In this document: positions 46,011 to 54,037 of the stretch, in pieces
Position numbering within the stretch: the stretch's first letter is position 1
Layout of the letters: each line of letters starts with the position of its first letter
Origin: Stenotrophomonas bentonitica
GTDB taxonomy: Bacteria; Pseudomonadota; Gammaproteobacteria; Xanthomonadales; Xanthomonadaceae
Length of the DNA stretch: 64,000 nt
Assembly: GCF_002887735.1 (NCBI RefSeq)
Contig: NZ_PKQP01000002.1
Coordinates: 547,020 to 611,019 of the forward strand
Direction of reading: 5' to 3'
Notes under the pieces: generated by a model
The model's input: only the letters and a program-made list of their open reading frames with translations
Database searches by the model: none
What the model was told of the DNA's origin: nothing
Translations under genes and position numbers: made by a program

Positions 46011-47408
46011 TCACCCAGGACGCGACGGAAAGGCGAGCGTGACCTGGGCGCCGCCCAGCGCCGAGCGGCCGATGCCCAGCGTGGCCCGATGCCGTTCGGC
46101 GATCTCGGCCACGATGGCCAGGCCCAGGCCACACCCGTCGCCGCTGGCATCGCCCCGCCAGAACCGTTCGGTGACCTGGCTGCGCAAAGACGGATCGATG
46201 CCGGGACCATCGTCGTTGACGCTCAGGTGCGTCTGGCCCTGTGTGGTTTCCACGCTGACCGTGATCATCCCTTCCAGTGCGCCGTAGCGCAGCGCGTTGT
46301 CGACCAGGTTGCTGATCGTCTCGCGCAGCAGCTGTGGCTCGCCCATCACCATGACGCCGGCATCGGGGCCCTCGTAGCCAAGGTCGACACCGGCGACCAC
46401 GGCGCGGTCCATCAGCCGTTCCAGTTCATCGCGGGCGAGCACGGCAAGGTCCACCGGGCGCATCGCCAGCATCGCGCCGGCGCTGTCTTCGGAGCGGCTC
46501 AGGATCAGCAACTGATGGGTGAGATGGCGCAGTCGGGTCAGCCCACGCAGCAGGCCGGCCAGCGCATCGCGCTGTGCTGCGCGATCCTGTTCACGCAGCG
46601 CGCTTTCCAGCTCGATCTGGAGGCCGGCCAGCGGCGTGCGCAGCTGGTGCGCTGCGTTGCTGATGAAGCGCTGCTGTGCGTCCTGCATCGCCGAGAGCCG
46701 GTTTACCAGCTGGTTGAAGGCATCCACCGCCGGCCACAGCTCGCGCGGCGCGGCCTCCCGTGGATCCAGTGGCGCCAACGCATCCAGGGGCGCGCTGGCC
46801 AGCCGTCGCGCGGCGCCGTTGGTGTGCCGCGCCGCTGCGCCCGTGCCCGACCACGCCAGCCATGCCGCCAGCAGCAGGATCGTGCCCTGCAGCGGGATGC
46901 TCGCCAGCAGCAGGCGATGCTCCAGGCGCAGCCGCTTGGTGCGGGTCTCGGCCACGCGGATCAGGATCGGTGCGGCAGCGCCGGGGGGTGTCATCGCGAC
47001 CTGCACAACGCGCACGTCCTGCCCATCGATCACGGCATCGTAGTAAGTGCGGGCCGGGCTGTCGTCGGCGCCTTCGGCCTGCAGCGCGGTGCCACCAGGC
47101 AGGACGGCTGCACCATACAGGCGCGTGCCGTCGGCACGGGTTACCTCGCCGTAGATCCGGTCCACGGTGTCCCAGGTGAACATGCGCGAGACGGCGGGCG
47201 AGATCTCCATGTGGACGGTGTCGCCGCGGACGTCGGTCAGCTGCGCCAGCGACATGGCCGAGTCCAGCAACCAGCGGTCGTAAACCTGCTCGGCGTAGTG
47301 CCTGGCCAATACGAACGAGCCCACGGCACTGGCCAGCAGCAGCACCAGCAGCGGCAGCCACAGGCGCCGCAGCAGCACGCCACGCAGGCTGTAGGGCGCC
47401 TCAGTCAT
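46011..47408 (-). CDS. Sensor histidine kinase
   Basis: This 465-residue membrane histidine kinase of the EnvZ/QseC class has two membrane segments (about residues 13-35 and 168-188) enclosing a periplasmic sensor of about 130 residues, with no clear HAMP. The phosphoacceptor is His254 in AAHQLRTPLAGL. The ATPase part has the N-box NLVDNALRYG, the G1 box DDGPGID and the G2 box GLGLAIV. It overlaps the response-regulator gene by eight bases. The pair is divergent from czcCBA-type genes, so sensing of metal ions in the periplasm is inferred, as with CzcS or CusS. Confidence 0.93.
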   Translation of the reverse strand: MTEAPYSLRGVLLRRLWLPLLVLLLASAVGSFVLARHYAEQVYDRWLLDSAMSLAQLTDVRGDTVHMEISPAVSRMFTWDTVDRIYGEVTRADGTRLYGAAVLPGGTALQAEGADDSPARTYYDAVIDGQDVRVVQVAMTPPGAAAPILIRVAETRTKRLRLEHRLLLASIPLQGTILLLAAWLAWSGTGAAARHTNGAARRLASAPLDALAPLDPREAAPRELWPAVDAFNQLVNRLSAMQDAQQRFISNAAHQLRTPLAGLQIELESALREQDRAAQRDALAGLLRGLTRLRHLTHQLLILSRSEDSAGAMLAMRPVDLAVLARDELERLMDRAVVAGVDLGYEGPDAGVMVMGEPQLLRETISNLVDNALRYGALEGMITVSVETTQGQTHLSVNDDGPGIDPSLRSQVTERFWRGDASGDGCGLGLAIVAEIAERHRATLGIGRSALGGAQVTLAFPSRPG

Positions 47409-48075
47409 CGCAGGCTTCCAGCCGGTAGCCCAGGCCACGCAGCATGCGGATGCCAACCTTGGCGCCGGCTACCTGCAGCTTGCGGCGCAACCGGCTGACG
47501 TGGACCTCGATCACCGACAGGCTGGCGTCGTGATCCCAGCTGTAGACCGCATCAAACAGGCGCTGTTTGGCCACGATCCGGCCCGGCTGCTGCAGCAGGA
47601 CTTCCATGAGCGCGAGTTCACGTGCGGTGAGTTCCAGCGGCTGTTCGCCAACGCGCAGTTCGCGGGTCCCGGTGTCCAAGCGCAGCGCGCCGAGCTGACG
47701 CAGGGCGGGGGCGGTGGACTGGCGGCGCGCAAGCGCCCGGAGACGGGCTTCAAGTTCCCCCAGCGCGAATGGCTTGGCCAGATAATCATCGCCGCCGCTG
47801 TCCAGGCCGCGGATGCGGTCCTCCACGCCGTCGCGTGCGGTGAGAATCAGCACCGGCACGCTGAAGCCGTCCTGCCGCAGCCGCGCCAGCAGCTCCAGGC
47901 CATCGATGTCCGGCAGTGACAGGTCCAGCACGACCAGGTCGTAGCTGACGCTGGCCAGCGCCGACGGCGCGGCCAGGCCGCGGGCGAGAGGGTCGCAGGC
48001 GTGACCGGCGCGGGTCAGGGCGCGCACCAGGCCATCGGCCAGTGCGGCGTCGTCTTCAATCAGCAGAATGCGCAT
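47401..48075 (-). CDS. OmpR-family response regulator
   Basis: This 224-residue regulator has an N-terminal receiver (residues 1-115), with phosphoacceptor Asp51 in VVLDLSLPD, the acidic pair in LIEDD and the Lys in LAKPF, followed by a winged-helix DNA-binding domain (about 125-220, ending in HVSRLRRKLQ...RGLGYRLE). It is cotranscribed with the kinase, which it overlaps. Its ATG lies two bases from a set of 11-bp-spaced repeats shared with the divergent czcC-like gene, so it probably controls both operons. Confidence 0.95.
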   Translation of the reverse strand: MRILLIEDDAALADGLVRALTRAGHACDPLARGLAAPSALASVSYDLVVLDLSLPDIDGLELLARLRQDGFSVPVLILTARDGVEDRIRGLDSGGDDYLAKPFALGELEARLRALARRQSTAPALRQLGALRLDTGTRELRVGEQPLELTARELALMEVLLQQPGRIVAKQRLFDAVYSWDHDASLSVIEVHVSRLRRKLQVAGAKVGIRMLRGLGYRLEACDD

Positions 48076-48076
48076 T

Positions 48077-48106
48077 GCAAGGTTGACGCAAGGTTCGGGA
48101 AAGTTT
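48077..48106. promoter_or_regulatory. 11-bp-phased direct repeats, candidate response-regulator operator
   Basis: GCAAGGTT at 48077 and 48088 and GAAAGTTT at 48099 are spaced exactly 11 bp apart, one helical turn. A partial fourth copy (GAAAG) starts at 48110. They fill the 62-base gap between the divergent regulator and czcC-type genes. Tandem direct repeats with this spacing are typical for OmpR-family regulators. Confidence 0.65.
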
Positions 48107-48137
48107 GACGAAAGCGCTGCACCTTACCGTGTCGGCA

Positions 48138-49388
48138 ATGAATACCACCACCCGATGTGCCGCGCTGATCGCGGCATTGCTGATCGCGCCTGCCACGGTC
48201 TCCGCGCTTACCCTGGCCGAGGCGGAGCGCGTCATGGCGCAGCACAATCCCGACCTGCTGGCCGCTGCGATCGAACTGCGCGGCACGCAGGGCGATGCGC
48301 AGAGCGCCGCGCGCCGGCCCAGCCCCGAGCTGAGCGTGGGCACCTCCAAGATCAGCCGCCAGGAAGGGATCGGCCCGGGCCGTTGGAAGGACAAGCGCGT
48401 GGATTCCACGCTCGGCCTGGGCTGGACGTGGGAGCGCGGCGGCAAGCGGGGCTGGCGCATGCGCCAGGCCGATGCCCTGGTCGAGGCGGCCCAGCTGAGC
48501 CTGCTCGATGGCCGCCGCCAGCAGCAGGTGGCGCTGCGGGAAGCGTACTTCGGGTTGAAGGCCGCACAGGAACTGAGCCGCATCGCCGAGGAAGATCGCC
48601 GTGCCTCGGCCGAGAGCCTGGCCGCTGCCGACCGGCAGGTCGCCACCGGCGCCATGGCGCCGATCGAGCGCGCGCGGCTTGCGGTGGATGATCTGAAAGT
48701 GGCCGATGCCGCCCGCGAGGCCGCACTGGGCCTGCGCGAGGCACGGCATGTCCTTGCGTTGCTGCTGGGCTGCGATGCGGATGAGGCACTGCATGCCGAC
48801 GACGAGTGGCCACACCCAGCCTCGGCGGCAACCGCTGCGATGGCCACGCTGGACGAGCGCGTTGACCTGCGTGCGGCCGAGGCGCGGGTGATCGCCGCCG
48901 ATGCCGCGCGAGCCCTGGCGCGCAGCGAACGGCGGCGCGATGTGCAGTTCGGGATCGAAGCCGAGCGCGAGCCGGCCGACATCGGCGGCGTGACATGGGG
49001 ACTGTCGATGAGTGTGCCGCTGGGCGGCGCCACGCGCTGGCGCGGCGAACAGCAACGGGCGGAGGCGGACTACGACGCCGCCGTGCTGGAACGGCAAGAG
49101 CTGCGCCGCGAAGCCGCCGCTGAACTTGACCAGCTGCGGCACGCACTGGCGGCGGCCGCACAACGCCGCACCGCGTACGAACAGCTTCAGGGACCCGCGG
49201 CGCGCAAGAGCATGGAGGGTCTGGAACTGGCCTATCGCCGCGGTGCCGCCACGTTGACCGACCTGCTGGATGCGCGGCGCAGCTGGCGCGAATTCGAATC
49301 CGACCTGGTCGATGCGCGCCTGGCGCATGCCTCCGCCCTGGCGCGCTGGAACGCGGCCATCTCCGTTTCCGAAGGACATACCCCATGA
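48138..49388 (+). CDS. czcC: CzcC-like outer-membrane efflux protein
   Basis: This 416-residue outer-membrane factor of the TolC/CzcC family has a signal peptide (MNTTTRCAALIAALLIAPATVSA). Two homologous helical halves carry QHNPDLLAAAIELRGTQGD near the start and AYRRGAATLTDLLDARRSW near the end, as in CzcC and CusC. It forms the exit duct of the tripartite pump with the two following genes. The ATG at 48138 starts the signal peptide; a TTG at 48105 lies inside the operator repeats and is less likely. Its stop overlaps the czcB start as ATGA. Confidence 0.9.
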   Translation: MNTTTRCAALIAALLIAPATVSALTLAEAERVMAQHNPDLLAAAIELRGTQGDAQSAARRPSPELSVGTSKISRQEGIGPGRWKDKRVDSTLGLGWTWERGGKRGWRMRQADALVEAAQLSLLDGRRQQQVALREAYFGLKAAQELSRIAEEDRRASAESLAAADRQVATGAMAPIERARLAVDDLKVADAAREAALGLREARHVLALLLGCDADEALHADDEWPHPASAATAAMATLDERVDLRAAEARVIAADAARALARSERRRDVQFGIEAEREPADIGGVTWGLSMSVPLGGATRWRGEQQRAEADYDAAVLERQELRREAAAELDQLRHALAAAAQRRTAYEQLQGPAARKSMEGLELAYRRGAATLTDLLDARRSWREFESDLVDARLAHASALARWNAAISVSEGHTP

Positions 49389-50563
49389 CGTTTTCGCGCA
49401 CAGCCGGCTCGGCCCGTCTGCTTTCCTTGATCGTCGCCACTGTGCTGGCGGGTGGCTGCGCGCGCGATGCGGGCCCCGAAGCAGCGGCGGCGCCCACGGT
49501 GGAGGGCGCAACGATCCGCTTTGCCGCCGACAGCCCCCAACTGAGGGTGCTGCGCAGCGAGACCGTGACCGACGGGGCGGCGTCGGTGCTGCAGCTGCCG
49601 GCGCGCGTCACCTGGGATGACACCCGCTCAAGCATGCTGCGCTCGCCGCTGCCGGGGCAGATCGCACGCATCGAGGCGGCGCCGGGCGAGAAGATCAAGG
49701 CAGGCCAGGTCCTGGCGTGGGTGACCTCCCCCGAATTCGGGCAGGTGCAGGCGGAAGGTGCGCGAGGCGCGGCCGAGCTGCGGCAGGCGCGCAATGAACT
49801 GGCACGGGTACGTGAGCTGCATGAGGCCGGGGTTGCCTCCGGCCGCGAACTGGGCGAGGCCGAATCCGCGCTGGCCGCCAGCGAAGCCGAGCACGCGCGG
49901 CTGCAGGCACTGACCCGTGGCTTCGGCAGCCGCCGCGGCATCGACCAGCGCATGCCGCTGCGTTCGCCGATCGATGGGATCCTGGTCGAGCGCCGGATGA
50001 GCCCCGGCATGAGCGTCTCCGCCGATGCCGAGGTGCCGCTGGCCGTGGTGAGCGATCCGGACCGGCTGTGGCTGATCATCGATGTTCCCGAAGCGCTGGC
50101 CAGCCGTCTCACGCCGGGTCTGAAGGTGCGTGTGGCGCCTGGCACTGGTGAGCCCACACAGGGGGTGCTGGGCCACGTCGATGATTACATCGACACCGAG
50201 CGCCACGTGGTGCAGGCGCGTGCCGAACTGGACAACCGCGAGCGTCGCTTCAAGGCCGGGCAGTACGTGCGTGCCGAGATCACCGTGCCGATGGAGGGTG
50301 GAGTATCGGTGCCGGAAGGTGCGGTGCTGCTGCTCGGGCGCGAGCAGGTGGTGTTCGTGGACGAGGGCAACGGGCAGTTCGCACGACGCACCGTGCAGGC
50401 CGAGGAGTTGGGCCAGGGCCGCCTGTGGGTAGGGCAGGGGCTGCCCGCGGGGGCCCGCGTGGTAGTGGACGGCGGTCTGCTGCTGCAGCAGGTGCTCGAC
50501 CAGAACGTTGGCACTGCTGACCGGTCTGCCGGCACTGCCGTGGCAGGCAGGGGCGCCCCATGA
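49385..50563 (+). CDS. czcB: CzcB-like periplasmic adaptor lipoprotein
   Basis: This 392-residue membrane-fusion protein is acylated at Cys25 (TVLAGGC). It has the barrel-sandwich domain (LPARVTWDDTRSSMLRSPLPG, then QIARIEAAPGEKIKAGQVLAWV), a helical hairpin (about residues 120-175), the second lipoyl half (PLRSPIDGILVERRMSPGM) and a beta-barrel with GHVDDYIDTERHVVQARAEL. It links the RND pump to the outer-membrane duct. It lacks an extended His-rich N-terminus, so there is no obvious separate metal-binding tail. It overlaps the genes on both sides by four bases. Confidence 0.92.
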   Translation: MTFSRTAGSARLLSLIVATVLAGGCARDAGPEAAAAPTVEGATIRFAADSPQLRVLRSETVTDGAASVLQLPARVTWDDTRSSMLRSPLPGQIARIEAAPGEKIKAGQVLAWVTSPEFGQVQAEGARGAAELRQARNELARVRELHEAGVASGRELGEAESALAASEAEHARLQALTRGFGSRRGIDQRMPLRSPIDGILVERRMSPGMSVSADAEVPLAVVSDPDRLWLIIDVPEALASRLTPGLKVRVAPGTGEPTQGVLGHVDDYIDTERHVVQARAELDNRERRFKAGQYVRAEITVPMEGGVSVPEGAVLLLGREQVVFVDEGNGQFARRTVQAEELGQGRLWVGQGLPAGARVVVDGGLLLQQVLDQNVGTADRSAGTAVAGRGAP

Positions 50564-53500
50564 TCGATCGTCAGATTGCGTACTGCCTGCGCCAGCCGCT
50601 GATGGTCATGCTGGCGCTGCTGATCTTCATCGGCGCCTCGTTCGCGGCATTCCGCGAGCTGCCCGTGGAAGCCTTCCCGGATGTCTCCGATACCCAGGTC
50701 ACCGTGGTGACCCTGCATCCGGGGCGCGCGGCCGAAGAGGTCGAGCGTGAGGTCACCATGCCGCTGGAAGTGGCGCTGTCGGGTATTCCGCACTCGGTGC
50801 GCGTGTTCTCGCATACCCAGTTCGGGTTGTCGATGATCATCCTGACCTTCGACGATGGCGCGGATGACTACTTCGCGCGTGCCCAGGTGATGGAGCGACT
50901 GCAGGGCGTGGCTCTGCCCGAGGGCGTGCAGCCGGAGATGGAGGCGATGAGCTCGGCGGTGGGCGAGATCTATCGCTACGTGCTGCACGCGCCGCACATG
51001 AGTTCCACCGAACTTCGCACCGTGCAGGAATGGGTGATGGAGCGGCGTCTACGCACGGTGCCAGGCGTGGCCGACGTGGTCAGCTTCGGGGGGTTCGCCA
51101 GGACGTTCCAGGTGGAGCCGGACCTGGGCAAGCTGCGTGACCGCGGGATCAGCCTGGAGGAATTTGCCGAGGCGCTGGAGCGGGGCAGTGCGAACGCCGG
51201 CGGCGGCTATGTGGAGCGTGGGCAGCAGCAGTATCTGATCCGCGGGGTTGGGCTGATGCGTTCGCCGGCCGACATCGGCACCGTTGTCGTGGGAGAGCGG
51301 CAAGGCACCCCCGTGCTGGTGCGCGACCTGGCCCGCATCGTCGATACCGGCCTGCCGCGACAGGGCCTGGTTGGCCAGGATGACAACGACGACGCCGTGT
51401 TCGGCATGGTGCTGATGCGCAAGGGCGAGAACCCGTCCCTGGTGCTGGATGCCTTGCATGCGCGCGTGGCCGAGATCGAGGCCGATCACCTGCCGGATGG
51501 CGTCACGCTTGAACCGTTCTACGACCGCTCCTGGCTGGTCTCGACCACCCTGAAGACCGTCTTCCGCAACCTGGTGGAGGGTGCGGTGCTGGTGTTCCTG
51601 GTGCTGTGGCTGTTCCTCTACAACGCCCGTGCGGCGTTGATCGTGGCAGCGATGATGCCGCTGGCCTTGCTGTCGACCTTCCTCGGCCTGCACCTGTGGG
51701 GCGTGCCGGCCAATCTGCTCTCACTGGGCGCGATGGACTTCGGCATCATCATCGATGGTGCGGTGATCGTGACCGAGCATATCGTCTCGCGCATGTCGAA
51801 GATGCCGCCCGGCAGCACCCGGCGCGAGCGCATGGCGACGGTGTTGTCGGCTGCGTCGGAGGTGGGGCGGCCGACCTTCTTCTCGATGCTGATCATCATC
51901 GCCGCGCACATCCCGATCTTCACCCTGCAGCGCCAGGAAGGCCGGATGTTCGCCCCCATGGCCTATTCGGTGACGTCGGCGCTGATCGGCGCACTGATCC
52001 TTGCCCTGACCGTGGTGCCGCTGCTGTGCTTCTGGTGGCTGCGGCGCGAGCGGCTGAAGGGCGAGAACCCGGTGATGAACCGGCTGGTCGGCTGGTACCG
52101 CCCGTGGCTGGAGGGGGCGATGGCGCGGCCCCGTGCGGTGGTGCTTGCGGCAGTGGCCATGCTGGTGGTGACGCTGGCATTGGGCACGCGGTTGGGCTCG
52201 GAATTCCTGCCCGAACTGGACGAAGGCTCGATCTGGCTGACCGCCACACTCGACCCCAGCACCAGCCTGGCCGAGGCGCAGGCCCAGTCCCGGCGCATCC
52301 GTGACCTGGTGCGGACGTTGCCCGAGGTTTCGACGGTGGTGGCCAAGCTCGGTCGCCCCGAGGATGGCTCCGATGCCAAGGGCGCCAACCAGATCGAAGC
52401 GCTGGTGGCGCTCAAGCCCGAATCCGAATGGACCCGGAAGATCGACAAGCGCGAGCTGGTGGCGCAGATGCAGCGCATGCTGGAAGCGCGTATTCCCGGC
52501 CCCGAGTTCTCGATCTCCCAGCCGGTGCGCGACAACATCCTGGAAAGCATTTCCCAAATCAAGGGCCAGGTGGTGATCAAGGTCAGCGGCGAAGATCTGG
52601 ACGTGCTGACCGGCCAGGCCCAGGCGATCCTGGCGCAGGTCAGAGGCGTGGAGGGCGTGGAGAGTGCTTTCATCGACCGCGACGGCAGCCTGCCGCAGCT
52701 GCGCATCGATATCGATCGTGATCGCGCAGCGCGCTACGGCCTCAACGTGCAGGATATCGATGCCGTGATCGAGACCGCCATCGGCGGCCGCGAGGTCGGC
52801 CAGCTGTGGGAAGGCGAGCGCCAGTTCCCGATCAGCCTGCGCCTGTCCGATGCCGACCGCGACCTGCAGCGTCTGCGCACCGTGCCGGTCGGCACTGCCT
52901 CCGGCCAGACCGTGACGCTGGGGGATGTGGCGGACTTCACCATGGCCAGCGGCGCGATCAACATCTCGCGTGAGAACGTCCAGCGCGTCAAAGCCGTGAG
53001 CATCTTCATCGCCGGGCGCGACATGGGCAGCGTCGTTGCCGATATGCGCAAGCAGGTGGATGCCACCATCCAATTGCCAGAAGGCTACCGCATCGACTGG
53101 TCCGGCGAGTTTGAGAATCAGCAGCGCGCCATGGCCCGCCTGGGCTGGGTGGTACCGCTGTCGGTGCTGATCATCTTCGTGCTGCTGTTTGATGCCTTCA
53201 AGGACGTCACCAGCGCCGCGCTGATCCTGGCCAACGTTCCGCTGGCGATGATCGGCGGCATCCTGGCGTTGCTGCTGACCGGGATTCCGCTGTCGGTGTC
53301 GGCGGCGATCGGCTTCATTGCCTTGTTTGGGCAAGCGGTACTCAACGGCGTGATCATGTTGACGCGATTCGGCCAGCTGCGCGAGCAGGGCATGGCGCTC
53401 TACGACGCCGTGGTGCAGGGCGCACTGCAGCGCCTGCGGACGGTGCTGATGACGGCGCTGTTGGCGATGTTCGGCTTGCTGCCGATGGCGACGTCGCATG

Positions 53501-53664
53501 CGATTGGGGCTGAGACCCAGAAGCCGCTGGCGGTGGTGGTGATTGGCGGGCTGTTGTCGGCGATGTTGCTGACCTTGCTGGTGCTGCCGACGCTGTACTA
53601 CTGGGTGCATCGTCGACGGGAGCAGCGTCGGGGTGGGGCAGCGATGGAGGTCGAGGCGGTGTAG
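50560..53664 (+). CDS. czcA: CzcA-like heavy-metal RND efflux pump
   Basis: This 1034-residue inner-membrane RND pump of the heavy-metal class has 12 membrane helices with two large periplasmic loops. Its helix-4 proton path reads DFGIIIDGAVIVTE with Asp393, Asp399 and Glu406. This is the signature that separates HME-RND (Czc, Cus, Cnr, Ncc) from drug pumps. The N-terminus has LPVEAFPDVSDTQVTV, typical of CzcA. The exact metal cannot be read from sequence; zinc, cobalt, cadmium or copper are possible. Its ATG overlaps the czcB stop, so the three genes form one unit. Confidence 0.95.
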   Translation: MIDRQIAYCLRQPLMVMLALLIFIGASFAAFRELPVEAFPDVSDTQVTVVTLHPGRAAEEVEREVTMPLEVALSGIPHSVRVFSHTQFGLSMIILTFDDGADDYFARAQVMERLQGVALPEGVQPEMEAMSSAVGEIYRYVLHAPHMSSTELRTVQEWVMERRLRTVPGVADVVSFGGFARTFQVEPDLGKLRDRGISLEEFAEALERGSANAGGGYVERGQQQYLIRGVGLMRSPADIGTVVVGERQGTPVLVRDLARIVDTGLPRQGLVGQDDNDDAVFGMVLMRKGENPSLVLDALHARVAEIEADHLPDGVTLEPFYDRSWLVSTTLKTVFRNLVEGAVLVFLVLWLFLYNARAALIVAAMMPLALLSTFLGLHLWGVPANLLSLGAMDFGIIIDGAVIVTEHIVSRMSKMPPGSTRRERMATVLSAASEVGRPTFFSMLIIIAAHIPIFTLQRQEGRMFAPMAYSVTSALIGALILALTVVPLLCFWWLRRERLKGENPVMNRLVGWYRPWLEGAMARPRAVVLAAVAMLVVTLALGTRLGSEFLPELDEGSIWLTATLDPSTSLAEAQAQSRRIRDLVRTLPEVSTVVAKLGRPEDGSDAKGANQIEALVALKPESEWTRKIDKRELVAQMQRMLEARIPGPEFSISQPVRDNILESISQIKGQVVIKVSGEDLDVLTGQAQAILAQVRGVEGVESAFIDRDGSLPQLRIDIDRDRAARYGLNVQDIDAVIETAIGGREVGQLWEGERQFPISLRLSDADRDLQRLRTVPVGTASGQTVTLGDVADFTMASGAINISRENVQRVKAVSIFIAGRDMGSVVADMRKQVDATIQLPEGYRIDWSGEFENQQRAMARLGWVVPLSVLIIFVLLFDAFKDVTSAALILANVPLAMIGGILALLLTGIPLSVSAAIGFIALFGQAVLNGVIMLTRFGQLREQGMALYDAVVQGALQRLRTVLMTALLAMFGLLPMATSHAIGAETQKPLAVVVIGGLLSAMLLTLLVLPTLYYWVHRRREQRRGGAAMEVEAV

Positions 53665-53737
53665 GGGGCGCTGAGTGGCTGGGCAGTGTGGCGAGGCGCC
53701 ATTGCCCGGCCGATGGCGCTGGAAGGACGGCAATGCG

Positions 53738-53762
53738 ACGACGCCATCCGACGGGGCGTCGT
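53738..53762. terminator. Terminator-like hairpin between czcA and 86-residue gene
   Basis: An 8-bp stem (ACGACGCC/GGCGTCGT) with a 9-base loop lies between the convergent ends. A second hairpin (GCGCCAT/ATGGCGC) is at 53696-53719. Neither has a T-run. Confidence 0.5.
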
Positions 53763-53776
53763 GATCGTTCGCGCCA

Positions 53777-54037
53777 TCAGGCTCCCGGCGTCCCCGGCGG
53801 CAGCGTGTCGTCCCGTTCGTGCCAGGATGGGAGTTCCAGCGCATGGTGTTCGAGCATGGCCTGTATAGACGCACGCGCATGGTCCCTCTCCGCGTTCGCG
53901 CATTGGTCGAGAATCTCACCAGTCAGCTGTTCAAACTGCGGCCAGAATTGCGCTGGGTGGCGCACTCGCGCCACCCAGTGGTCCAGCTTGTCGGCCAGCG
54001 CATCAAGCTGCACCTGTATGTCGGGACGAACGCTCAT
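53777..54037 (-). CDS. Small protein encoded downstream of cyclic glucan synthase
   Basis: This 86-residue, acidic, probably helical cytoplasmic protein begins MSVRPDIQVQLDALADKL, has aromatic segment AQFWPQFEQLTGEILDQ in the middle and ends with a Pro-rich tail. No family is recognised. Its ATG overlaps the stop of the 2903-residue glucan synthase gene as ATGA, so it is translationally coupled and probably acts with that enzyme, or is a small regulator of it. It could also be an unrelated gene of the same operon. Confidence 0.75.
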   Translation of the reverse strand: MSVRPDIQVQLDALADKLDHWVARVRHPAQFWPQFEQLTGEILDQCANAERDHARASIQAMLEHHALELPSWHERDDTLPPGTPGA

